Shown here: positions 1 through 8,130 of the stretch, piece by piece
Layout: each line of letters begins with the position of its first letter
Numbering within the stretch: position 1 is the stretch's first letter
From: Alphaproteobacteria bacterium bin98
Lineage (GTDB): Bacteria > Pseudomonadota > Alphaproteobacteria > Bin98
Length of the DNA stretch: 54,694 nucleotides
NCBI GenBank assembly: GCA_002238905.1
Contig: MPNG01000006.1
Span: 1 to 54,694 of the forward strand
Direction: 5' to 3'
The notes under the pieces: model-generated
Seen by the model: only the letters and a program-made list of their open reading frames with translations
The model's database searches: none
What the model was told of the DNA's origin: nothing
Made by a program: the position numbers and the translations under genes

Positions 1-253
1 GTACGTCAAAAGGAATCGTGACTACCGCTGCATTTTTAAGGGTTGTCCAACCGTCCATGGTTGTTGTGTTTGCAGGGGTTTGCGCATTCTTTCCAAAGAG
101 TCCAAGCTTCGCTGCTTGCTGTGCTTGATCTTTCCCCTGAATTGGACCTACAGCTGATTTTTTGAAAACAGCTCTCTTTCTTCCTAATCCGTGCCCAGAG
201 GCATCCAAACAGGACTGTGCAGCTATTGTGAGTAGCAATAAATATTTAAACAT
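1..253 (-). CDS. Exported protein of unknown function, partial
   Basis: This minus-strand gene runs off the left edge, so only about 84 N-terminal residues are visible. It starts at an ATG (253-251) preceded by the ribosome binding site AGAGAGG. The first residues (MFKYLLLLTIAAQSCLDA) form a typical signal peptide, so the product is probably exported. The visible mature part is polar and rich in Ala, Lys, Gln and Thr, and I recognise no domain. It is one of many signal-peptide proteins in this window but does not show the core motif of the 42-50 kb family in the part that can be seen. Confidence 0.7.
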   Translation of the reverse strand, partial: MFKYLLLLTIAAQSCLDASGHGLGRKRAVFKKSAVGPIQGKDQAQQAAKLGLFGKNAQTPANTTTMDGWTTLKNAAVVTIPFDV

Positions 254-274
254 GTTTCAACCTCTCTTTATAAT

Positions 275-302
275 GTTATCGACAAATATCAAAGTAAGTC
301 AA
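275..302 (-). promoter_or_regulatory. Possible sigma-70 promoter for the exported protein at the left edge
   Basis: On the minus strand TTGACT (302-297) is followed after 16 bases by GATAAC (280-275), about 22 bases upstream of the ATG at 253. The -35 box is good and the -10 box is imperfect, so the call is tentative. Confidence 0.35.
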
Positions 303-377
303 TGAGACGGCATTTCAAATAAAAGATATAATTGAATAGGTATGTTTTTTCACATCATTTATTTTTTGGAAGCAAAT

Positions 378-410
378 AAAAAAGGCTGGAAAAACAGCCA
401 GCCTTTTTTA
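378..410 (-). terminator. Bidirectional intrinsic terminator
   Basis: AAAAGGCTGG (380-389) and CCAGCCTTTT (398-407) form a perfect 10-bp stem with an 8-base loop. It is flanked by A- and T-runs, so it can act on either strand. It lies about 40 bases beyond the stop of the minus-strand gene ending at 447 and most likely terminates that gene. Confidence 0.8.
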
Positions 411-446
411 TTATATTGTGTAAGTAGCTTTCAAACAACTGCCACG

Positions 447-2387
447 CTATTGCATATCCCAGGAAGAAAGCTCAAGAGTAAACTGATTTGCCAGAGCTTG
501 CATGTAGTGGCCTCTGTCGAGGGTCTCCAGTTCAAGCATACTATCGAAATCAGCGCACATCCTTCTTCCGTTATTGCGGGCTAGGGCGTTTGCTGCCAGA
601 GCAGATAATTTATCTTCTGGTAGTGTTTGATTTCTCTGCCATCCATAGACAGGCGCCAGAGCGTTCTGATCGGTTATCAAGGATCTTGCTTTCAGGAGTG
701 TTGGTTGATCAAAAATATCCTCGAAAACACAGAGTCCTGTGTTTTCAGCAGCTTCAAGAGCGTCAGCTAATACTTGCGCTGTAGCGTGCTGGGCGCCATG
801 CTGCGTAATTATTTCATCCAGAAAGGCTTCTATATTTGCAGCGCTCGCATTATAGTGCTCTACGTATAATCCTGCCGGTATGTTGAACAGTTTGGCTTTG
901 TAACAAACGTGGTTGTGCACTATATTCTCAACTGCCTTACCAATAGGGGCGTTGATTACGACCTCTTCTTGCCGGTCTAATACTGTATCGCCGTTAAGAT
1001 CGTACAGAAAGTCATCCGCTGTAAATTTGAAACCTATCATCCATTCTGGTGGGGCTATGTCAAGAGGGTTGTCTAACTCATTATTAGCAAATTTTTCTGA
1101 TAAAAATCTAGCACTGCTAAGTTTATCAGATGCTCCAACAAGATCCACTGTCTGCGCGTCACTTAGTCTATCATGAATAGTATCCCAATCTTCTTCTGGA
1201 GCGTACATCCCACAATTATGTATGGTGGCTAGTATTTCGTTTAGTCTGGGGGAATATTCTTCTGCCACCATCAGCAAAGCGATCAGCTTTTGGAAGTCGC
1301 CGACTTCGCCAGAGCCCTGATCCCATTCGGTGAAAGCGAATGCAGCTGTACTTTGTAGGTGTTTTAGTATTGCATCAGGCGCCTCTGGCCAGAGATCTGC
1401 GTTCAAACGCTGATCAGACTCATGCACTAGATCAGCCTCCATTTGAGTTCCGTTGTTCTGTGCTGCTAAGATATTTCGTGCAAAGCGTAGGTTTAATCTG
1501 TAGTCATTGAGTGGTTTATACTCAGCACCTAAGAGACCTCCGCTCCTATTCAAGAGTAAATAGTCCATAAAATCGGCCTGATTTCTTAGGCAATGGAGCA
1601 ATATGGAATTTACTTCCAATGCAGATCCAAAGTGTCTCTCCATCACTCGACAAAATTCCAAAAAGCGATCGTCGAGATTTAGATTCTGCTGGTTGAGGTC
1701 TGGAAGTTGATTGTGGAAAGTATAATTAGCAAGAGCAAGTCCACCATACTCTGCGAAAATCGGGATGTGCTTTACCAGTACATCCCCCCAGGTTGTTGGT
1801 GTATCTTCATGACGTCTACGAAGCTCTTCTCTTTCTTGCTGATTGGGTTTTAACCCTTTATCTATTTCAATGAAAATATTTTCGACGTCTCCTTTCTTCA
1901 AGAAGGGATCATAATGCCGCGCGAAGTCGTATCGCGATGTGGAGAGGTGCTTTAGTTCGAAAGCAGCCTTGTGTCCCGAAAGATCATCGGGCAAGTGAAC
2001 AACAGCAGCGAGCCTACCATCATAAGAGATTGATGCGAATTTTTCATCATTGGTCGCAACAGCAAACGTTGGGTCGACTAGCGGGAGTCCCATAAAAGCC
2101 TGTGAGATCTCTGCTAGTTTCGCATCCTTGCATCGAGATAAAAAACTGCTTACAAATTGAAGGATTTCAGGAGAGCGGAGGTCTCCAGGCCAAATCTCAA
2201 ATCCCTTATCGCGATTAATCGCTTGTTGCCGGTCGCAAACTTCTTCAGTAGTTTTGCCCATGAGTATTGGGGCTTGTAATTGACGCCAGTTCAAGAGCTT
2301 GATTCGTGGAATTGCTGTTTTTCGCCCTGCCTCCATATCAGGTGTTAAAAGTGCTGCTAATAAAGCAAATATAAATAAATACTGCAT
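447..2387 (-). CDS. Large exported protein of unknown function with one EF-hand-like loop
   Basis: The 646-residue product starts at an ATG with AAAGGAG seven bases upstream. Residues 1-21 (MQYLFIFALLAALLTPDMEAG) form a signal peptide, so it is probably exported. Around residues 463-474 the segment DLNGDTVLDRQE matches the EF-hand calcium loop at positions 1, 3, 5, 9 and 12, but has Thr instead of the usual Gly at position 6. The rest is acidic and probably mostly helical, with scattered Cys residues, and I recognise no enzymatic domain. It has its own good promoter and a downstream terminator, so it is a single-gene unit despite lying downstream of pheS. A host-interaction role would be guesswork. 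Confidence 0.8.
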   Translation of the reverse strand: MQYLFIFALLAALLTPDMEAGRKTAIPRIKLLNWRQLQAPILMGKTTEEVCDRQQAINRDKGFEIWPGDLRSPEILQFVSSFLSRCKDAKLAEISQAFMGLPLVDPTFAVATNDEKFASISYDGRLAAVVHLPDDLSGHKAAFELKHLSTSRYDFARHYDPFLKKGDVENIFIEIDKGLKPNQQEREELRRRHEDTPTTWGDVLVKHIPIFAEYGGLALANYTFHNQLPDLNQQNLNLDDRFLEFCRVMERHFGSALEVNSILLHCLRNQADFMDYLLLNRSGGLLGAEYKPLNDYRLNLRFARNILAAQNNGTQMEADLVHESDQRLNADLWPEAPDAILKHLQSTAAFAFTEWDQGSGEVGDFQKLIALLMVAEEYSPRLNEILATIHNCGMYAPEEDWDTIHDRLSDAQTVDLVGASDKLSSARFLSEKFANNELDNPLDIAPPEWMIGFKFTADDFLYDLNGDTVLDRQEEVVINAPIGKAVENIVHNHVCYKAKLFNIPAGLYVEHYNASAANIEAFLDEIITQHGAQHATAQVLADALEAAENTGLCVFEDIFDQPTLLKARSLITDQNALAPVYGWQRNQTLPEDKLSALAANALARNNGRRMCADFDSMLELETLDRGHYMQALANQFTLELSSWDMQ

Positions 2388-2416
2388 AATATCTCCTTTG
2401 TCAATATCCTATGCGC

Positions 2417-2445
2417 ATTATACCGTATTGATCTCAGGCAATCAA
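2417..2445 (-). promoter_or_regulatory. Sigma-70 promoter of the large exported protein
   Basis: On the minus strand TTGATT (2445-2440), a 17-base spacer and a perfect TATAAT (2422-2417) lie about 30 bases upstream of the ATG at 2387. The predicted start site leaves a short leader that includes the AAAGGAG ribosome binding site. This separates the gene transcriptionally from pheS. Confidence 0.75.
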
Positions 2446-2476
2446 TATGATGTGTGCTTGTGGCATGAGGTATAAA

Positions 2477-3487
2477 TTATAACTGATTGAAAGAAGAAAT
2501 CCAGTTTTGATTGGCGTCAAAAAATGGTCTTAAATCAGTAATGTTTGCCTTCAACATAGTCAAGCGTTCTACGCCTAGACCAAATGCAAAACCTTGATAT
2601 AAGTGAGGATCAATCCCAGTTTCTTGCAAAACGGAGCGATGGACCATCCCACAACCCAGAACTTCTAAAAAAGAGCCATCTTCAAACGCAATATCCACCT
2701 CAGCAGAAGGTTGTGTGAATGGAAAATAACTGGGGCGTATACGAAATCTTAAGGCACTGTTGTTAAAGAAAAGAGATAGGAATGTTTTCAGTGTCCAAAT
2801 GAGATGGGAAAAAGAAATGCGCTTGTCTATCACTAACCCCTCAATTTGATGAAACATAGGCGCGTGAGTTGCGTCTGAATCTGATCGAAAAACACGACCA
2901 GGTGATAAGATTTTCAAAGGAGGTTTTTTTTCACGCATCGTTCTGATTTGTGTATTGGAGGTATGTGTGCGCAAAACAGTATTTTCGTTCAAGTAGAAAG
3001 TGTCCTGCATACTGCGGGCTGGGTGAAAAGGTGGGATATTTAATGCGTCAAAATTAATAATGCTTTTTTCAACTTCTGGTCCGTCAAAAAGTTGAAATCC
3101 CATATGCGCAAAGATAGAAGATATGCGTTGAATTGTTTCTGTTGTTGGGTGTATTGCGCCCAGGGAGGGGATTTGGGGTGAAAGAGATATGTCTGGCTGG
3201 TCATTCAGCAAAGATGTATGAAATTCTTGATCACGAATTTCTCGCAGCGTTTGAGAAAAAAGATCCTCAAGCATTCTTTTATGTTTATTCAGCTCTTGAC
3301 CAATAATCTTGCGTATTTCAGTATCTGCATTTTTTAAGACTTTCGCGGCATCTGTAAGGGCAGATTGCTTGCCAAAGATCTGATGACGAAGCTCTTCTAG
3401 CTCACGGGTCGAAGAGGCTTGTCGTATAGAAATCTCAGATGTTTTCGTGAAGCTTTTTAGAGACAACAGTAGTTGCTCAGTGCTCAT
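2477..3487 (-). CDS. pheS: Phenylalanyl-tRNA synthetase alpha subunit
   Basis: PheS is the catalytic subunit of the alpha2-beta2 class II synthetase that charges tRNA-Phe. The N-terminal coiled-coil arm is followed by the class II core, with RTHTSNTQIRTM (motif 2 region), the FHQIEGLVID segment and the C-terminal GFAFGLGVERL motif 3. At 336 residues it has the family's normal length. I chose the ATG at 3487-3485, which overlaps the rplT stop as TGATG and implies translational coupling; a GTG one codon upstream is the alternative. The beta-subunit gene pheT, usually next to pheS, is not here, and an unrelated exported protein follows instead. Confidence 0.96.
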   Translation of the reverse strand: MSTEQLLLSLKSFTKTSEISIRQASSTRELEELRHQIFGKQSALTDAAKVLKNADTEIRKIIGQELNKHKRMLEDLFSQTLREIRDQEFHTSLLNDQPDISLSPQIPSLGAIHPTTETIQRISSIFAHMGFQLFDGPEVEKSIINFDALNIPPFHPARSMQDTFYLNENTVLRTHTSNTQIRTMREKKPPLKILSPGRVFRSDSDATHAPMFHQIEGLVIDKRISFSHLIWTLKTFLSLFFNNSALRFRIRPSYFPFTQPSAEVDIAFEDGSFLEVLGCGMVHRSVLQETGIDPHLYQGFAFGLGVERLTMLKANITDLRPFFDANQNWISSFNQL

Positions 3488-3831
3488 CACACAACACGCT
3501 TAATAATACTTGTAAATACTTCGGGCTGGCGCACAGCAATATCAGCAAGTGTTTTTCTGTTCATCTCAATGTTATGTTTTTTCAACAAATGCATAAAAGT
3601 GGAGTAGGTGAGATTGTGCTCACGTACAGCAGCATTAATACGTTGAATCCACAAGGCACGCATTTGTGCTTTTCTTTTTTTACGATCGCGATAAGCGTAT
3701 TGTAATGATTTTTCAACAGCTTGCTTGGCAATGCGGAAGCAGTTTTTTCTACGTCCTCTGAAACCCTTAGCGAGCGCTAGTATCTTTTTTCTTCTGTTCC
3801 GACTGGGAACCGCTTTATTAACTCGAGCCAT
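3487..3831 (-). CDS. rplT: 50S ribosomal protein L20
   Basis: L20 binds 23S rRNA early in assembly of the large subunit. The 114-residue, very basic product begins [18 protein letters not shown] and contains the typical [11 protein letters not shown] and [11 protein letters not shown] segments. It lies between rpmI and pheS in the conserved infC-rpmI-rplT-pheS order. Its stop codon overlaps the pheS start by one base. Confidence 0.98.
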   Translation of the reverse strand: MARVNKAVPSRNRRKKILALAKGFRGRRKNCFRIAKQAVEKSLQYAYRDRKKRKAQMRALWIQRINAAVREHNLTYSTFMHLLKKHNIEMNRKTLADIAVRQPEVFTSIIKRVV

Positions 3832-3849
3832 TTTCTTTATCTCTATAGT

Positions 3850-4044
3850 TTAGTAAGGCATCATCTTTGAAAGTGCTGGTGCGTCTGCTGGGCTCACCAA
3901 GACAGCGCGGCGTCCTGCGCGTAGTGAGCGCATTGATCGGTTTCGCATGTTGTGCTTGTGGCAAGCACGAGCTCTCATAAATAGACCTGTAGCCGTTTTT
4001 TTAAATCGTTTTTTACAACTGCTTTTAGTTTTAAGTTTATACAT
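3850..4044 (-). CDS. rpmI: 50S ribosomal protein L35
   Basis: This small basic large-subunit protein has 64 residues and the signature KLKTKSSCKKRFK at its N-terminus, where many species have SAKKRFK. The ATG at 4044 is preferred over a TTG one codon earlier. A TGGTGG purine stretch lies just upstream. It sits between infC and rplT. Confidence 0.96.
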   Translation of the reverse strand: MYKLKTKSSCKKRFKKTATGLFMRARACHKHNMRNRSMRSLRAGRRAVLVSPADAPALSKMMPY

Positions 4045-4065
4045 CAAACCACCAAAGTTATCTTA

Positions 4066-4605
4066 TCACTTTTTACGCAAAGGAGCAAGAATCATTGAAA
4101 GATTTTTTCCATTAAGAGAGATTTTTCCATCAGCCTCGCCAACTTCGGCGACATCAGCTTTGATGCGATCGAAAAGCTCTGACCCTAAATTTTGATGTGT
4201 GATTTCACGCCCTCTGAAAAAAAGATCAACCTTCACTTTTTTACCTGCCTGAAGAAACTTATAGCAATTTTTCACTTTTGTGTCGTAATCATGCTGCCCG
4301 ATATTTAGGCGAAATTTCACCCCTTTGACTTCGATAATGTGATGGTGTTTTTTAGCCTCGCGTGAACGCTTGCTTTGCATGTATTTATGTTTGCTGTAAT
4401 CTAATATTTTGCATAAAGGGTAAGGGTTTTTGTCTGCAACCATAAAAAGATCTAGGTCTTGATCCCGTGCTATAGCGATAGCTTGAGATGTTGACATCTT
4501 TCCAAGCATCTTTCCGGTTTGGTCTATCACCTCCACGGTTGGCGCTTTGATGAACTCGTTAATATTGGGGCGCGGCTCGCGTCTGACTTTTTTATATTGT
4601 TTCAT
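4066..4605 (-). CDS. infC: Translation initiation factor IF-3
   Basis: IF-3 binds the 30S subunit, prevents premature joining with 50S and proofreads start-codon pairing. The protein shows the N-terminal domain (INEFIKAPTVEVIDQTG), the linker, and the C-terminal domain with VKFRLNIGQHDYDTKVKN and LFFRGREITH. The ATG at 4605 gives 179 residues; an in-frame ATG at 4617 would add four. Either start overlaps the end of thrS and has no clear Shine-Dalgarno sequence, so translation is probably coupled to thrS. Many infC genes use rare starts such as AUU, and I see no sign of that here. Confidence 0.95.
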   Translation of the reverse strand: MKQYKKVRREPRPNINEFIKAPTVEVIDQTGKMLGKMSTSQAIAIARDQDLDLFMVADKNPYPLCKILDYSKHKYMQSKRSREAKKHHHIIEVKGVKFRLNIGQHDYDTKVKNCYKFLQAGKKVKVDLFFRGREITHQNLGSELFDRIKADVAEVGEADGKISLNGKNLSMILAPLRKK

Positions 4606-6499
4606 TACTACAAGCATTTAATAACAGCTTTAATGTCTCTTGCAAAGACAGTGTTATGTTTTTTTGCTCTCCTAAAATTTTTAGTGATACAGTTTTGCTC
4701 TCAGCTTCGCGTTTTCCGATTGAAATGATGAAGGGAATGCGTTTGTCGATAGCTGCGCGTACTTTAAATCCAATTTGTTTGTTGCGCAAATCTTGGTGTA
4801 CACGTATTCCATTTTGCTCCAAAAGCTCTATGCACTCTTGTGCGAAAGAATCGGCATGCTGTGTGATTGTAAGTATGGCGACTTGCCAAGGTGCAAGCCA
4901 CATAGGAAGGATGCCTTTTGTGTCCTCGATTAAAATAGCAAGAAACCTTTCCATGGATCCCAAGATAGCTCTATGCATAAGAACAGGGTGTGTTTTTTTG
5001 TCGCTCTCATCTGTGTAGGTTGCGTTGAGTCTTTGTGGCAAAATATAGTCCAGTTGTAATGTGCCGCACTGCCATTTGCGCTTTAGTGCGTCTTGCAATA
5101 TGAACTCTAGCTTGGGGCCATAAAAGGCGCCTTCGCCTTCATTGACTGTGAAGGGAATGCCCATGTTGTTGAGCGCAGTTCTCAGAGATTCCTCGGCGCG
5201 CTCCCAGAGTGCGTGATTGCCCAAGGCGTTTGTGGGCTTTGTGGATAAGCACACCTGAATGTTTGTGAACCCAAAATGCTTATAAACTTCAAAAAGAAGA
5301 GAGCAAAAAGACTCTGCTTCTTGCTGAACTTGATCTTCTGTGCAAAAAATATGCGCATCATCTTGTGTGAAGTTGCGCAAACGCATAATGCCAAAAAGAG
5401 CGCCGGAGGGTTCATATCTGCTGCAGCAGCCAAACTCTGCAAAGCGCAGAGGAAGATCTTTGTAGGTTTTTGGATATTTTTTGAATAGCTCAATGTGGGC
5501 GGGGCAATTCATAGGTTTTAAGGAAGAGGGGGGCTCATGATCGTGTTGCTCAAGAAAGTACATGGAATCAGAAAATTTTTCTTGATGTCCTGACTTTTCC
5601 CACAAGCTTTTTTCAAAAAAAAGGGGGGTGCGTATTTCGTGATAGCTGTTTTGGTTTAGTTTTTCACGGATGTATTCTTCCATTCTCATCCAAACTTTCC
5701 ATCCATCTGGCATCCAGAAAACGCTACCTTTAGAGACACCGCTTGTGAAAAATAATTGAGCGCGCTCTCCAAGCAGACGATGGTCGCGTGTTTTGGCTTC
5801 TTCAATGATTTTGAGATGCTCATTCAGCCTTTTTTTTGAAGACCAAGCGGTGCCATAGATGCGTTGCAGCATAACGTTGTTGGAATCTCCGCGCCAATAA
5901 GCTCCGGCTATGCGAAGAAGTTTGAATCCGTCTCCAACAAAAGATGTGCTCGGTGCGTGTGGGCCTCGACATAAATCAAAAAAATTACCCTGTTGGTAAA
6001 CGGAAAGCGACTCCCCCTCAGGGATATCTTGAATGATCTGAACTTTAAATTCTTCATTTTGTTTTCGAAAGAAATCGAGAGCTTTATCGCGCGACCATAC
6101 GTGACGCACAATAGGAATGTTTGCAGAAACAATTTCATGCATTCTTTTCTCAATATTTTCTAAATCATCTTCTGATATAGGATTTTTGGCCAAAAGGTCG
6201 TAGTAAAAACCGTTTTCGATAGTAGGGCCGATGGCAATAGATATGTCATCCTGCCAAATGTCTTTTAGTGCTTGTGCAAGCAAGTGCGCAGAGTCATGGC
6301 GTATGATTTCTTCGCCTTCGCAGGAGTTGACATGGATCCATTCAACGCTATCATTTTCTTTTGGATTATAAGAAAGATCGAGCTGCTTTCCATTCACAAG
6401 CGCTGCCACAACGCTTCCGCACATATCTTTGGGTATGAAGTGGCGTAATTCTTTTGTGTTTAAAGGGGTTTTTTCCTTATTGATTAGAAACGTGCTCAT
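4592..6499 (-). CDS. thrS: Threonyl-tRNA synthetase
   Basis: This class II synthetase charges tRNA-Thr and edits mischarged serine. The 635-residue protein has an N-terminal TGS-like region and the editing domain with the zinc-type HDSAH pattern near residues 75-79. The catalytic core carries MNCPAHIELFKK and the zinc-binding Cys/His residues, and a C-terminal anticodon-binding domain follows. The upstream in-frame extension would run into the tRNA-Glu gene, so the ATG at 6499 is the realistic start. It lies 12 bases from the tRNA 3' end and has no obvious Shine-Dalgarno sequence. Confidence 0.97.
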   Translation of the reverse strand: MSTFLINKEKTPLNTKELRHFIPKDMCGSVVAALVNGKQLDLSYNPKENDSVEWIHVNSCEGEEIIRHDSAHLLAQALKDIWQDDISIAIGPTIENGFYYDLLAKNPISEDDLENIEKRMHEIVSANIPIVRHVWSRDKALDFFRKQNEEFKVQIIQDIPEGESLSVYQQGNFFDLCRGPHAPSTSFVGDGFKLLRIAGAYWRGDSNNVMLQRIYGTAWSSKKRLNEHLKIIEEAKTRDHRLLGERAQLFFTSGVSKGSVFWMPDGWKVWMRMEEYIREKLNQNSYHEIRTPLFFEKSLWEKSGHQEKFSDSMYFLEQHDHEPPSSLKPMNCPAHIELFKKYPKTYKDLPLRFAEFGCCSRYEPSGALFGIMRLRNFTQDDAHIFCTEDQVQQEAESFCSLLFEVYKHFGFTNIQVCLSTKPTNALGNHALWERAEESLRTALNNMGIPFTVNEGEGAFYGPKLEFILQDALKRKWQCGTLQLDYILPQRLNATYTDESDKKTHPVLMHRAILGSMERFLAILIEDTKGILPMWLAPWQVAILTITQHADSFAQECIELLEQNGIRVHQDLRNKQIGFKVRAAIDKRIPFIISIGKREAESKTVSLKILGEQKNITLSLQETLKLLLNACSNETI

Positions 6500-6511
6500 A
6501 AGATCGTAGTA

Positions 6512-6583
6512 TGCCCCCAACGGGAATTGAACCCGTGTTTCCGCCTTGAAAGGGCGGCGTCCTAACCCCTAGACGATGGGGAC
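6512..6583 (-). tRNA. tRNA-Glu (anticodon TTC)
   Basis: The 72-base cloverleaf folds with acceptor stem GTCCCCA/TGGGGGC (one T:G pair), a T-arm ACGGG-TTCAATT-CCCGT and the anticodon TTC (complement of 6548-6550). The 3' CCA is not encoded. The gene is followed after 12 bases by the thrS start, so processing of the tRNA 3' end may set the 5' end of the thrS message. Confidence 0.95.
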
Positions 6584-6706
6584 TGCATTTTTTATAACAT
6601 TTTTATAATGAAAAATCTATAGAGGATTGTGACTTTTGATTATTTGAATTGATTCATACACTGATAACTGGTAAGATGGCCCATAGAAGTCTTTTTGAGA
6701 GGAATA

Positions 6707-7201
6707 ATGTCTCGTAAAATATTAGAAACGTGTTTGGCGCGTGTTGAAAATAAATTTGAGTTGGTTTTGTTGGCATCTGTGCGTGCTCGCAAGATTGCTG
6801 CTCGTGGAAAGGCGGTGTCTTTGCGTGTGGCGGCAGAGCAAGCTCCGCAGCTGAAGCCTGGCATGCGTGTCGCCACTCACTCCTTTAGTGCAATAGAGGG
6901 GCATGCCAACAAAGCGCCGGTAATGGCGCTTCGTGAAATTGCCAGTGGTGTTGTGAATATGAGTGAATTGCGTAGCGAGTGTGAGCAAGATGCTGTTAGA
7001 AAAGACTCTCTGATTGATGCTAATGCGCGTACAAAGCGTAATGTGACCGATATGGTTGAGAAAGCAGTGCAAGAACAAAATTCAGAAAAGAAAGCAGCTG
7101 ACGCACTTTTTAACGAAAATGTAGAAAGTGATGCCGCTGCGGTAGAGGGAGAAGCGGCAACGGCAAGTGAAGAAAGTGAAGTATCCAATTTATCAAAATG
7201 A
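6707..7201 (+). CDS. rpoZ: DNA-directed RNA polymerase omega subunit, C-terminally extended
   Basis: Omega helps assemble and stabilise the polymerase beta' subunit. The N-terminal part has the family pattern (NKFELVLLASVRARKIAARG) and the later PVMALREIASG element. At 164 residues it is longer than usual, with a 20-residue insertion in the omega domain and an acidic, Ala/Glu-rich tail of about 60 residues. The ATG at 6707 is chosen because GAGAGGA lies just upstream; a TTG at 6695 is unlikely. The 3' end overlaps the next gene by about 35 bases. Confidence 0.85.
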   Translation: MSRKILETCLARVENKFELVLLASVRARKIAARGKAVSLRVAAEQAPQLKPGMRVATHSFSAIEGHANKAPVMALREIASGVVNMSELRSECEQDAVRKDSLIDANARTKRNVTDMVEKAVQEQNSEKKAADALFNENVESDAAAVEGEAATASEESEVSNLSK

Positions 7202-7784
7202 TATCCCTGCAAACATTGAATGGGGATCTTCTGTTGCGGTAGACACTGAAACATTAGGGCTGATTCCGGTAAGGGATCGCCTGTGCGTTGTGCAACTTTG
7301 CGGAATAGGAGGGGATGTGGCTGTGGTGCAAATGAAGCGCTATGACCAAAGCCCTAATTTGTGTGCGCTTCTCAATGACAATTCAGTGGAAAAGTTGTTT
7401 CACTTTGCGCGATTTGATGTAGCTGTTTTGAAGCACTATCTTGGTGTGAATATCGCGCCTCTTTACTGCACAAAAGTGTCTTCACGTATTGCGCGCTGTA
7501 ATACAGAAAGGCATGGTTTGCCGGATTTATGTCAGTTTTTCTTGAATGAAAAACTTATGAAAGAGCAACAAAAATCTGACTGGGGTGCTGATGTGTTGAC
7601 GCAAGAGCAGGTGCGTTACGCTGCATCTGATGTTATCCACTTACATGCTATTAAAGATCGCATTAATATTTTGCTGGAACGTGAGGGACGTGTGGACCTT
7701 GCCCACAAAGTATGTCAGTTTATCGCAACATGCGCTGAGTTGGATTTGATGCAGACAGATTATAGATATCTCATAGAACATTAA
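7167..7784 (+). CDS. RNase D-like 3'-5' exonuclease, short form
   Basis: The 205-residue product is a DEDD-family exonuclease: exo I is VDTETLGL (Asp26, Glu28), exo II lies in FHFARFDVAVLKHY, and exo III is YAASDVIHLHAI. It lacks the C-terminal HRDC domains of full-length RNase D, as is common for the short alphaproteobacterial form. Its likely role is 3' trimming of tRNA or other structured RNA. The start is a GTG at 7167 inside the rpoZ 3' end; a GTG at 7176 is also possible. The overlap suggests translational coupling. Confidence 0.88.
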   Translation: MKKVKYPIYQNDIPANIEWGSSVAVDTETLGLIPVRDRLCVVQLCGIGGDVAVVQMKRYDQSPNLCALLNDNSVEKLFHFARFDVAVLKHYLGVNIAPLYCTKVSSRIARCNTERHGLPDLCQFFLNEKLMKEQQKSDWGADVLTQEQVRYAASDVIHLHAIKDRINILLEREGRVDLAHKVCQFIATCAELDLMQTDYRYLIEH

Positions 7785-7795
7785 GCGTGATTATT

Positions 7796-8128
7796 ATGCC
7801 TAAAATAATTTTTATTTTTCAAGATCAAACACGAAAAGAAGTGGAGGCCCCTTTGGGCGTTTCCCTTTTAGAAGTCGCGCACAGTAACGACATTCATGAA
7901 ATAGAGGGTGCGTGTGGTGGGGCGCTGGCTTGCTCAACATGCCATATGGTGTTGCCCAACGATTGGTTTGAAAAGCTTGATCCCCCTTCAGAAGAAGAGG
8001 AGGACATGCTTGACCTCGCGCATGGATTGACCAAAACTTCTCGCTTAGGATGTCAAATTGTTGTTACGGAAGAGATGGATGGCATTGAGATCACCGTTCC
8101 GGGTGGCAGACAAGATTTTATTAGTTGA
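7796..8128 (+). CDS. Adrenodoxin-type [2Fe-2S] ferredoxin
   Basis: This 110-residue ferredoxin has the Cys spacing C40-x5-C46-x2-C49 with the fourth ligand C86 in LGCQIVV, typical of ISC-type (adrenodoxin-like) ferredoxins that supply electrons to Fe-S cluster assembly. The acidic helix around residues 60-73 (LDPPSEEEEDML) is the usual partner-binding surface. No isc genes are adjacent. ATG 7796 is preferred over an upstream GTG (7787) because it matches the family N-terminus. Confidence 0.93.
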   Translation: MPKIIFIFQDQTRKEVEAPLGVSLLEVAHSNDIHEIEGACGGALACSTCHMVLPNDWFEKLDPPSEEEEDMLDLAHGLTKTSRLGCQIVVTEEMDGIEITVPGGRQDFIS

Positions 8129-8130
8129 AT

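Noticed and set aside
5182-5493. Minus-strand open frame of 103 codons inside thrS
   Set aside because: It overlaps a highly conserved gene in another frame and resembles nothing known.
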